From Roseibium sediminis (GTDB lineage Bacteria > Pseudomonadota > Alphaproteobacteria > Rhizobiales > Stappiaceae), in contig NZ_VXDB01000019.1 in the NCBI RefSeq assembly GCF_008711325.1, forward strand, positions 1 to 64,000: DNA of 64,000 bases, written 5' to 3'. The translations under genes were made by a program, and so were the position numbers. This document shows, piece by piece, positions 37,386 to 44,825 of the stretch; position 1 is the first letter of the stretch; each line of letters begins with the position of its first letter. A model generated the notes under the pieces. The model made no database searches. It was not told where the DNA came from and saw only the letters and a program-made list of their open reading frames with translations.

Positions 37386-38600
37386 TCACCTGAATGGGAC
37401 CGGCAATAATCCGGTCAGATGGGGGGTTACCCCTTCCTTCATCAGGAACTTGCGGAAGGGCGATACCTTGCTGGCAAGGTGCATGCCCGCGCTGCGCGCC
37501 ATCTGCACAGGAACCAGTTCGCTCAGGAGCGAGCGATTCAACAGGTGGACTGCATTTGTGCGCGTCACGATATCCGGCTGGCGCTTGCGATCATATTTTT
37601 GAAGAACGGACGCGCTGCCAACGTCCTCGCCCAGCGCATGGGCACTGCTGACAACGTCCAGAAGGCTGGCAACGTCGCGAAGAGAGAGGTTGAGACCCTG
37701 CGCGCCGATTGGCGGAAACACATGCGCTGTTTCGCCGATCAGCATCACGCGCCGGGCGGCAAAGCTCTTGGCCATCATGCCTGCCAACGGATACATCTGG
37801 CGGCGTGTTTCAACCTTCATGCGCCCGTAGATCGAGTGAACACGTCGCTCAATTTCCGCTCCAAGGGCTTCGTCGCTCATTTCGCCAAGGCGAAGCGCAC
37901 CTTCCGGCGTTTCAACACAGACGAGGGAGGAGTTTCGACCCGGCAACGGTACCAATGCAGTTGGACCGGTTTTCTTGTGGAACTCCGTCGAAACCTGATC
38001 GTGCGGGCGCTCATGGGACAGGTTCAGGACAACGGCGACCTGCGGATAAGTCCAGCGCTCGACGGGTATACCGGCCTGTTCGCGAAGCTTCGAGTTTCGC
38101 CCGTCCGCTGCGACTGCCAAGCGAACCTCATGCACGGAGCCAGAAGTTGTCGTAACTCGAACCTTGTCCTCACCCAGATCATAGCTCTCAGCCATATCGT
38201 GAATGATTGTAAGGCCCGCTGTTTCCCGCGCGGTCTTGTCGAGGGCCGCGTTCAGATCCTTGTTCAGGATGTTGTATCCGAACGCGTCGAGATCGATTTC
38301 CGCACTTTCAAAGGTGACCTCAGGTGCGCGAATAAGACGCCCTGTATCGTCGATCATCCGAAGGCGTGAAATCGGAGCGGTCAATGGCTTGAGATCGTCC
38401 CAGATGCTGGTGCGTTCCAACATGCTGATGGAATCTTCCCAAAGAGCGGTTGTTCGCCCATCTGAAAGGTTCACTTCCGGGGTGATCAGGACAGTCGCAA
38501 GACCCTGGCGCGCGAGCAAAATGGCCGCCGTCAGGCCGGAGGGACCGCCGCCGATCACGGCGACTTCGTGTGATTGAACCTTGGTCTGTTGCTTGGCCAT
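37386..38600 (-). CDS. FAD-dependent UbiH/UbiF/COQ6-type monooxygenase
   Basis: The 404-residue flavoprotein has the FAD dinucleotide motif VAVIGGGPSGLTAAILLARQG near residue 12, an AVAADGRNSKLRE motif near the middle and the second FAD motif LIGETAHVFPPIGAQGLNLSL near 290. The family hydroxylates the aromatic ring of ubiquinone precursors, and alphaproteobacteria often have one broad-range member (UbiL/UbiM types). Which ring carbon is used here cannot be told. ATG 38600 gives the normal N-terminus; the frame extends to 38666. Confidence 0.85.
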   Translation of the reverse strand: MAKQQTKVQSHEVAVIGGGPSGLTAAILLARQGLATVLITPEVNLSDGRTTALWEDSISMLERTSIWDDLKPLTAPISRLRMIDDTGRLIRAPEVTFESAEIDLDAFGYNILNKDLNAALDKTARETAGLTIIHDMAESYDLGEDKVRVTTTSGSVHEVRLAVAADGRNSKLREQAGIPVERWTYPQVAVVLNLSHERPHDQVSTEFHKKTGPTALVPLPGRNSSLVCVETPEGALRLGEMSDEALGAEIERRVHSIYGRMKVETRRQMYPLAGMMAKSFAARRVMLIGETAHVFPPIGAQGLNLSLRDVASLLDVVSSAHALGEDVGSASVLQKYDRKRQPDIVTRTNAVHLLNRSLLSELVPVQMARSAGMHLASKVSPFRKFLMKEGVTPHLTGLLPVPFR

Positions 38601-38797
38601 TGCATTCTCGCATTCGTGACGCTTGCTGTTTAATTGTATCATTTGGTCATGTTTGCAAGGCGGCATGTCGCCTCATGAACCGCAATCGGTTCGACATTTC
38701 AGGCTTTTGCCATGCCCGGCCATGCGCCAGATCAAATCGGGGTTCAAATGAAACTGCTACAAGGGCGAGCGAGAACTCAGCAGGAAACCTGTATTTC

Positions 38798-39748
38798 ATG
38801 GGAAGAGATACCGCTGACCCTGTCGGTGCAGACATCTTGATGTCGCAAGGTGCAAAAGACACCCTGACTGTTGATCAGACCACCCAGCGGGGGTGGCCGT
38901 TGGTCGTTGCCTGCCTTGCAGCCTTGTGCCTGTCTGGCTGGATCTATCTGGGTCTGATGGTTGCCGACATGGTGCCGGTCATGGATATGACCGAGGCGGG
39001 CCCCGGGATGGGGCTGTTCAATCTGTTCAATGATTTCGCAGGATTACCCGCGGAGGCTCGTGCTGCTCTGGCGGCCCTTTGCCTTCCAACGTCTGTTGCC
39101 ACTTTCGGAATGCCGGGCGCTGAATGGGGGCTTGTCGATCTAGGGCTTGTGTTCTGGATGTGGCTGATGATGGCCCTTGCGATGATGCTGCCGAGTGCCG
39201 TCCCAATGTTGCGGGCCTATTTTGTCAAGGCAGGGTCGCAAATCGATACTCCTGTCCTGTCGACGCTGCTTGTCGCCGTTGGATACCTCGTCATTTGGGT
39301 GGCCTATTCTGTCGTGGCGACGCTGGCTCAATGGGGATTGTCGAAGCTTGGGCTTTTAGGGGGGATGATGGCCCCGGTGCATCTTGCCTTAACGGCAAGT
39401 GTCCTTGTTGTTGCCGGTCTTTACCAGTTTACGCCCGCAAAGCAGGCTTGCCTCTATCGCTGTTGGTATCCGAGATGGTTGTTCCTGAATTTGCGACACG
39501 AAGAAAAAGAGACAGGCGCGGCATTCAGGGAAGGGCTCATGCAGGGAATGGCATGCCTTGGCTGTTGCTGGGCGATGATGACCCTCATGTTCGCCGTCGG
39601 CCTGATGAATGTCCTTTGGGTCGCAGCTCTTGGTGTATTGATGGCGCTTGAAAAGACGTTTCCGTCCCGCTGGTTCTCCCGAGCGCTTGGGATACTGTTG
39701 CTGGCCTGGGGCGGTGCGCTCAGCTATCTTTTGATGGTTCAGTCCTGA
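38798..39748 (+). CDS. DUF2182 family integral membrane protein
   Basis: The 316-residue protein has about seven membrane helices. Family marks are FWMWLMMALAMMLPSAVPML, the later YQFTPAKQACLYRCWYPRW and FREGLMQGMACLGCCWAMM, which carry conserved cysteines and methionines. DUF2182 proteins are described only as predicted metal-binding membrane proteins. ATG 38798 is preferred; an alternative ATG is 38840, and the frame extension to 38570 overlaps the divergent monooxygenase. The next gene, pcs, is 237 bases downstream and probably independent. Confidence 0.8.
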   Translation: MGRDTADPVGADILMSQGAKDTLTVDQTTQRGWPLVVACLAALCLSGWIYLGLMVADMVPVMDMTEAGPGMGLFNLFNDFAGLPAEARAALAALCLPTSVATFGMPGAEWGLVDLGLVFWMWLMMALAMMLPSAVPMLRAYFVKAGSQIDTPVLSTLLVAVGYLVIWVAYSVVATLAQWGLSKLGLLGGMMAPVHLALTASVLVVAGLYQFTPAKQACLYRCWYPRWLFLNLRHEEKETGAAFREGLMQGMACLGCCWAMMTLMFAVGLMNVLWVAALGVLMALEKTFPSRWFSRALGILLLAWGGALSYLLMVQS

Positions 39749-39851
39749 GCTACCCGACTGTTGTGCAATTTTGTTTCCGCCACATAATTGGCCGGGGACA
39801 GGCCTACAATCTTGACCTGCGGACAAATAGGGCGCAAAAGCACTGTTCAGC

Positions 39852-39869
39852 CTGTCACAAAACTGAAAT
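39852..39869 (+). promoter_or_regulatory. Candidate Pho box (PhoB site) upstream of pcs
   Basis: CTGTCACAAAACTGAAAT matches the 18-base PhoB consensus CTGTCAYAWAWCTGTMAY at 17 of 18 positions, the one difference being A for T at position 15. The two CTG triplets are 11 bases apart, as required. It lies 116 bases before the pcs start in a 237-base intergenic gap. PhoB control of pcs is inferred. Confidence 0.6.
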
Positions 39870-39985
39870 AGTGACGGATGGCAGCGTGCCCCGAACCATT
39901 CGCCAGGTCAAACCACCGGTAATACGGGTCGGCGTTGGTATGAGCTGTATCGCGCGTAATTGACATTTAGGGATCCGGAAGCCCC

Positions 39986-40702
39986 GTGACCGACATTACC
40001 CCAGAGAAGGACAGCAAGGAATCTGCGCTGTTCCTAATCCATATCCTGACCGCGTCAGGCGCTCCGATTGCGCTCATTGCGCTTCTTGCCGGTGCGCAGG
40101 GGAAATGGGGTGAAATGTTCGCCTGGCTGGGACTGGCGCTGGTCGTCGACGGAATAGACGGACCGCTTGCCCGCAAGTTCAACGTTGCCGAACGACTGCC
40201 ACGATGGTCGGGTGCATCGCTCGATTTTGTCATCGACTATGCCACTTACGTTTTTCTGCCTGCCTTTGCATTGTCAGCAAGCGGGATGCTTGGCCAGCCG
40301 TGGAACTGGATTTGCGGCGGTCTTGTCGTGTTTACCGGAGCGCTGTATTTCGCCGATAACGGCATGAAGACGCCGGACGGGTCATTCAAGGGCTTTCCTG
40401 CGGTCTGGAACATGGTGATCTTTGGACTGATGGTGCTCTCGCCATCTCAGGCCTTCACGATCTTCTTCGTGCTTTTCTGCTGTGTTCTGACATTTCTGCC
40501 GATCCGTTTCAGTCACCCGGTGCGTGTGAAACGCTGGCGCGCGGTGACGTTGCCGATCACATTTGTCTGGCTCGGGCTCGCCGGTGTAGCTGTCTCGCAC
40601 GGGATGGTTCTGGAGGGAATGGCGGCAAGTGTCTTTACTGCTGCGAGCCTTTATCTCTTCAGTGTGTCTGCCGTTCAGCAGTTTCTTGAGCGCTACCTCT
40701 GA
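39986..40702 (+). CDS. pcs: Phosphatidylcholine synthase
   Basis: The 238-residue membrane protein condenses CDP-diacylglycerol with choline to phosphatidylcholine, a pathway found mainly in bacteria living with eukaryotes and in many alphaproteobacteria. The CDP-alcohol phosphotransferase motif appears in its Pcs form, DGIDGPLAR, with downstream Gly76, Asp80 and Asp84. About seven to eight helices are present. HPVRVKRWR before the last helices is typical of Pcs. The start is GTG 39986 with GGAAG upstream. A Pho-box-like site lies in the upstream gap, and a tandem repeat overlaps the stop codon. Confidence 0.93.
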   Translation: MTDITPEKDSKESALFLIHILTASGAPIALIALLAGAQGKWGEMFAWLGLALVVDGIDGPLARKFNVAERLPRWSGASLDFVIDYATYVFLPAFALSASGMLGQPWNWICGGLVVFTGALYFADNGMKTPDGSFKGFPAVWNMVIFGLMVLSPSQAFTIFFVLFCCVLTFLPIRFSHPVRVKRWRAVTLPITFVWLGLAGVAVSHGMVLEGMAASVFTAASLYLFSVSAVQQFLERYL

Positions 40703-40747
40703 TCAGGTATTCTATCTGACAATCTGATCAGGTATTCTATCTGACAA
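40698..40747 (+). repeat. Perfect 25-bp tandem duplication over the pcs stop codon
   Basis: The 25 bases at 40698-40722 are repeated exactly at 40723-40747. The first copy includes the last codon and TGA stop of pcs; the second lies wholly in the 3' untranslated region just before the terminator. Exactness implies a recent slippage or selected duplication. Confidence 0.95.
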
Positions 40748-40766
40748 AATGACAGTGTTTTTGCTG

Positions 40767-40791
40767 AAGGCTCCCTTGTCGGAGCCTTTTT
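40767..40791 (+). terminator. Terminator after pcs
   Basis: AAGGCTCC (40767-40774) pairs with GGAGCCTT (40781-40788) around CTTGTC, with the T run extending to 40791. It closes the pcs transcript after the tandem repeat and precedes the quinone oxidoreductase gene. Confidence 0.88.
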
Positions 40792-40835
40792 CGTGTGCCT
40801 AATCTTGTCGCAAAGACAAGCATGAGGCGGAAGAC

Positions 40836-41813
40836 ATGGTTCACGCAATTCGCGTTCACAAGACTGGCGGGCCCGAGGTTCTGACTTGGGAAACCGTCGA
40901 TGTTCCGGCTCCCGCAGCGGGCGAAATCCGGATCCGGCACACCGCCATCGGTCTCAATTTCATAGATACCTATTTTCGCACCGGGCTCTATCCGGCGCCG
41001 AACGGGCTTCCATTCATCCCAGGCAACGAAGGTGCAGGGGAAGTCGTTGCTGTCGGTGAAGGTGTATCTGGCCTGAGGGAAGGAGATCGGGTCGCTTATG
41101 CAGGGCCGATCGGGTCTTACAGTGAGGAACGGGTCATCGCAGCTGATCGCGTGGTCAAGGTTCCTGAGGGTATTGATGACAAGAGCGCCGCGGCAATGAT
41201 GCTGAAGGGCATGACGGCCCAATATCTTCTCAGGCAGACCTACAAGGTCGGGCCTGAAACAACGCTTCTGTTTCACGCCGCTGCGGGAGGCGTCGGCCTT
41301 ATTGCCGGTCAATGGGCGGCGCATTTGGGCGCGACGGTGATCGGCACTGTCGGCTCGGAAGAAAAGGCGGAGTTGGCGCGGGCGAACGGCTATGCCCATG
41401 TCATCAATTATCGGACCGAGAACTTTGTTGAACGGGTGAAGGAGATTACCGGCGGCAAGGGGTGCGATGTTGTCTACGATTCCGTGGGCAAAGACACTTA
41501 TCCCGGCAGTCTGGACTGCCTGAAACCGCTTGGTTTGTGGGCAAGTTTTGGCCAGTCCTCCGGACCGATCCAGGATTTCAATCTCGGCCTTCTCGCTCAG
41601 AAGGGGTCGCTCTTTGCAACCCGCCCGACACTGTTCACCTATATCGCGACGCATGAAAAGCTCGAACAGACGGCTTCCGATCTGTTCTCCGTGGTTCGCT
41701 CCGGCGCGGTGAATATTGCGATCAATCAGGAATATGGACTTTCTGACGCTGCCAGATCCCACGAGGAACTGGAAGGGCGGAAGACTACAGGCGCTTCGGT
41801 TCTGGTCCCGTAA
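40836..41813 (+). CDS. NADPH:quinone oxidoreductase (zinc-free MDR, Qor type)
   Basis: The 325-residue protein matches E. coli Qor in length and motifs: VHKTGGPEVL at the start, GLNFIDTYFRTGLYP, PFIPGNEGAGEV, and the nucleotide-binding loop AAAGGVGLIAGQWA. It lacks the catalytic zinc ligands of alcohol dehydrogenases. The family reduces quinones with NADPH. It lies five bases before a LysR regulator on the same strand. Confidence 0.9.
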   Translation: MVHAIRVHKTGGPEVLTWETVDVPAPAAGEIRIRHTAIGLNFIDTYFRTGLYPAPNGLPFIPGNEGAGEVVAVGEGVSGLREGDRVAYAGPIGSYSEERVIAADRVVKVPEGIDDKSAAAMMLKGMTAQYLLRQTYKVGPETTLLFHAAAGGVGLIAGQWAAHLGATVIGTVGSEEKAELARANGYAHVINYRTENFVERVKEITGGKGCDVVYDSVGKDTYPGSLDCLKPLGLWASFGQSSGPIQDFNLGLLAQKGSLFATRPTLFTYIATHEKLEQTASDLFSVVRSGAVNIAINQEYGLSDAARSHEELEGRKTTGASVLVP

Positions 41814-41818
41814 GCGAT

Positions 41819-42775
41819 ATGGCATCTCCCAGAAGCGGGCAGGACAAGGCCCGCAACCTCTATGCGCCCGCGATGCGGTACTTCGCGAAAGTGGCGGAGG
41901 CCGGATCCATACGGGCGGCGTCCCGTGAGCTGAATGTCGCCTCGTCTGCCGTCAACCGGCAAGTGTTGTGGCTGGAAGATTCCCTTGGGCTGCAGTTGTT
42001 TGAACGTGTCGGCCGCCGATTGAAACTGTCTGAGGCAGGCGAAGTTCTGCTTGCCCATGTCAGGCGAACCTATTCCGACTTCGACGGGACCATGGCAGAG
42101 CTTGAGGCGCTCAAGGGACTGCGCCGGGGCACGGTGACAATTGCCACGGTCGAAAGCGTGTCAGAGGTTCTTCTGCCAAGGGTGATAAACAGCTTTCGCG
42201 ACCAGTTTCCCGACATCCATCTGAAGGTGGTCATGTCCTCTTCTCATGGGGCAGCAAAGCTTGTGGAAGCCGGGGAGGCGGATGTCGGCTTTACATTCGA
42301 CCCTCCGGAAACCTCCAGTCTTTCAGTTGCGTTTCGGCATGACCTGGTTATCGGCGCCCTGATGCGTCCGGATCATCCGCTCGCTGCGTCGAAGAAGCTC
42401 TCGCTGGCACAATGCCTTGACTATCCCATCGCCCTGCCTTCCAAGGGCTTGTCGCTGAGAAGTCGGCTTGATGCTGCTCGCCGGTCCCAGTCCCATGATC
42501 CGGCCGTGTATGTGGAGGCGGATTCTCTCAAGTTTCTGAGGACCCTCGTGCGGTCCGGCGAAGTGATCGGGTTTCAGACGAGAGTGGGCTGCGAAGAGGA
42601 TCTGGCTTCAGGTATTCTTGTCTTCAAACCGCTTGAAGACGAACCCTTACAGGCGGACCGGCTCTGCATTGTAACGTCTTCCCTTCGGGCATTGGGTCTT
42701 GCTCCTGCGCGATTCTTTGAGCACGCTGTGGAGACATTGAGCGCTCACTTGTCCGGGCTTGATGCCGAAAAGTGA
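41819..42775 (+). CDS. LysR-family transcriptional regulator
   Basis: The 318-residue protein has an N-terminal winged helix-turn-helix (YFAKVAEAGSIRAASRELNVAS, about residues 20-45, then FERVGRRLKLSEAGE) and a periplasmic-binding-like effector domain starting TVTIATVESVSEV. It is translated in the same direction as the Qor gene just upstream and as the purine-catabolism operon 214 bases downstream, so it could regulate either. No classical divergent target is present. The effector is unknown. Confidence 0.9.
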   Translation: MASPRSGQDKARNLYAPAMRYFAKVAEAGSIRAASRELNVASSAVNRQVLWLEDSLGLQLFERVGRRLKLSEAGEVLLAHVRRTYSDFDGTMAELEALKGLRRGTVTIATVESVSEVLLPRVINSFRDQFPDIHLKVVMSSSHGAAKLVEAGEADVGFTFDPPETSSLSVAFRHDLVIGALMRPDHPLAASKKLSLAQCLDYPIALPSKGLSLRSRLDAARRSQSHDPAVYVEADSLKFLRTLVRSGEVIGFQTRVGCEEDLASGILVFKPLEDEPLQADRLCIVTSSLRALGLAPARFFEHAVETLSAHLSGLDAEK

Positions 42776-42989
42776 TCAATGCTGGCGCAAATCGGCGCTA
42801 TCGATCCTTTTTGTTTGGTGCAATCATTTTTGACAAGGGGAAGGTATGGGCACTTCTGTACTTTCCTAGATCAGCGGGCGCTACATGAGAATCGATTGAG
42901 CGCCCAAAGCTGATCGCTCCAGCAGTGAACGAGCATCTTTGGGCGTTTCCAGCAAAACGCCCGATGCTTCAAGGGAGAGGAAGTTACCC

Positions 42990-43340
42990 ATGGGGCGTTT
43001 GACCACCCACGTTCTGGATACGGCACTTGGCCGTCCGGCTCAGGGACTGAAGATCGAACTTTGGTCGGTTGAGGGAACCGGAGAACGGGTTTCAACCCAT
43101 GTGACCAATGATGACGGGCGTGTAGACGCGCCGATCCTTGAAGGATCAGCTCTCAAGCGCGGCGTTTATGAGCTTCGGTTCCATGCTGGTGACTATCTGA
43201 AGGCCAGCGGGCAGGCACTTCCCGATCCATTATTTCTGGACATTGTGCCGATCCGCTTTGGCATAGCAGACGAAGGCGCCCATTATCATGTTCCATTGCT
43301 TTTATCCGCCTTTGGCTATTCGACCTATCGGGGGAGTTGA
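42990..43340 (+). CDS. uraH: 5-hydroxyisourate hydrolase
   Basis: The 116-residue protein is the transthyretin-like enzyme that hydrolyses 5-hydroxyisourate, the product of urate oxidation. Signatures are the start [20 protein letters not shown], the central [32 protein letters not shown], and the C-terminal YRGS that closes the active site. ATG 42990 has GAGAGGAAG upstream; the frame's extension to 42939 is not needed. It is the first gene of the purine operon and lies three bases before xdhA. Confidence 0.95.
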   Translation: MGRLTTHVLDTALGRPAQGLKIELWSVEGTGERVSTHVTNDDGRVDAPILEGSALKRGVYELRFHAGDYLKASGQALPDPLFLDIVPIRFGIADEGAHYHVPLLLSAFGYSTYRGS

Positions 43341-43343
43341 TTG

Positions 43344-44825
43344 ATGCGTGAAACCATCCGGTTTCTCCAGAACGGACAGGTAGTCGAGCTGACAGACGTC
43401 AAGCCGACAGAAACGGTGCTGGATTATCTGCGCCTCAGAAAACGCAAGACCGGCACCAAGGAAGGTTGCGGCGAGGGAGATTGTGGTGCCTGCACCGTTG
43501 CTCTTGGCCGCCTGTCCGGTGACCGGGTGGTCTACCAGCCCGTTAACAGCTGCATTTTGTTGCTTGGCATGATTGATGGCGCTGAGCTGGTAACGGTCGA
43601 AGACCTTGCCGAGGATAATCGCCTTCATCCGGTCCAACAGGCTCTGGTTGATTTGCATGGCTCGCAATGCGGGTTCTGCACTCCCGGCTTTGTCATGTCC
43701 ATGTTCACGCTTTACCATTCCAATGGAGCGGAAAAGAGCCGCAAGGCTGTCACCGACTGGCTTGCCGGAAACTTGTGTCGCTGCACGGGGTATCGTCCGA
43801 TTATCGAGGCCGCACTGACCAGCTGTTTTGAAACGGCAGATGACTGCTTTTCCCGCCGCAGTTCGCAGACGGCCGAGTTGCTGCAGTCGCTCGATGATGA
43901 CCGGGACGTTTATCTTCCCTATGGGGATGGTTTTTTTGCGTCGCCAGCTTCAATCGAAGGACTTGCGGCCATCTATGCGCAGCATCCCGACGCGACTTTG
44001 GTCGGCGGTGCGACCGATGTTGGCCTTTGGATTACCAAACACCTGCGCTCTCTTCCCAAAGTCATCTGGCTTGGCCGGGTCGAGGCGCTTGACCGGGTAG
44101 AAGAAACTGCATCCGGCCTTTTGATTGGTGCGACAGCGACCTATCAGGCAAGCCATGATGCTGTGACTTCCTTGTCACCGGATTTGGGCGAACTCTGGCG
44201 GCGCATCGGATCCAAACAGGTCCGTGCTTCGGGCACCATTGGCGGCAATATCGCTAACGGGTCTCCAATTGGCGATACTCCGCCGGCCCTGATAGCCCTT
44301 GGCGCGACTTTGGAACTGCAAAACGGTGGCACGTCGCGGACCTTGCCGCTTGAAGATTTCTTCATGGAATATGGTCGGCAGGACAGGCAGGTTGGTGAAT
44401 TCGTAACCGGCGTGTTCGTTCCCAGACCAACCATCAATCAGGTTTTCCGCTGCTACAAGATTTCCAAGCGCTTCGATCAGGACATCTCGTCGGTCATGGG
44501 TGCATTCCGCTTCACCTTGTCAGATGGCGTGATTACGGAAGCGCGGATCGCCTTTGGCGGCATGGCCGGCACGCCGAAACGGGCAATGGAAACCGAGAGG
44601 GCCCTGATTGGCGCGCGGGTTGAGGATGCATCCTCGTGGGCGTCTGCCTTGCAGGTCCTTCAATCGGACTACACTCCCATGACGGATATGCGAGCCTCCA
44701 ATGAATACCGGCAGGAAACGGCCCGGGCACTTCTGGTGAAGGCGCTGATGGAGGCTGACGGCACTGATCCGGCTGGGCTCAATGTTCTCAAGCGGCGGGA
44801 GGCTGAAAATGACCGCGCCGCATAA
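43344..44825 (+). CDS. xdhA: Xanthine dehydrogenase small subunit XdhA
   Basis: The 493-residue subunit carries the electron-transfer centres. A plant-type [2Fe-2S] domain has Cys42, Cys47 and Cys50 in GCGEGDCGACTV. A second [2Fe-2S] domain has CGFCTPGF and LCRCTGYRPI. The FAD domain begins near residue 195, with LVGGATDVGLW and GGNIANGSPIGDTPPALIAL. Electrons pass from the molybdenum site of XdhB to NAD here. ATG 43344 has GGGGGAG upstream. It overlaps xdhB by 17 bases. Confidence 0.95.
   Translation: MRETIRFLQNGQVVELTDVKPTETVLDYLRLRKRKTGTKEGCGEGDCGACTVALGRLSGDRVVYQPVNSCILLLGMIDGAELVTVEDLAEDNRLHPVQQALVDLHGSQCGFCTPGFVMSMFTLYHSNGAEKSRKAVTDWLAGNLCRCTGYRPIIEAALTSCFETADDCFSRRSSQTAELLQSLDDDRDVYLPYGDGFFASPASIEGLAAIYAQHPDATLVGGATDVGLWITKHLRSLPKVIWLGRVEALDRVEETASGLLIGATATYQASHDAVTSLSPDLGELWRRIGSKQVRASGTIGGNIANGSPIGDTPPALIALGATLELQNGGTSRTLPLEDFFMEYGRQDRQVGEFVTGVFVPRPTINQVFRCYKISKRFDQDISSVMGAFRFTLSDGVITEARIAFGGMAGTPKRAMETERALIGARVEDASSWASALQVLQSDYTPMTDMRASNEYRQETARALLVKALMEADGTDPAGLNVLKRREAENDRAA

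Noticed and set aside
40737-41825. 362-codon frame antisense to the quinone oxidoreductase
   Set aside because: It is a complement of a well-supported MDR gene and runs over the pcs terminator; the translation has no family features.
42830-42858. TTGACA hexamer before uraH as an operon promoter
   Set aside because: The -35 match is perfect, but no acceptable -10 box lies 16-18 bases downstream.
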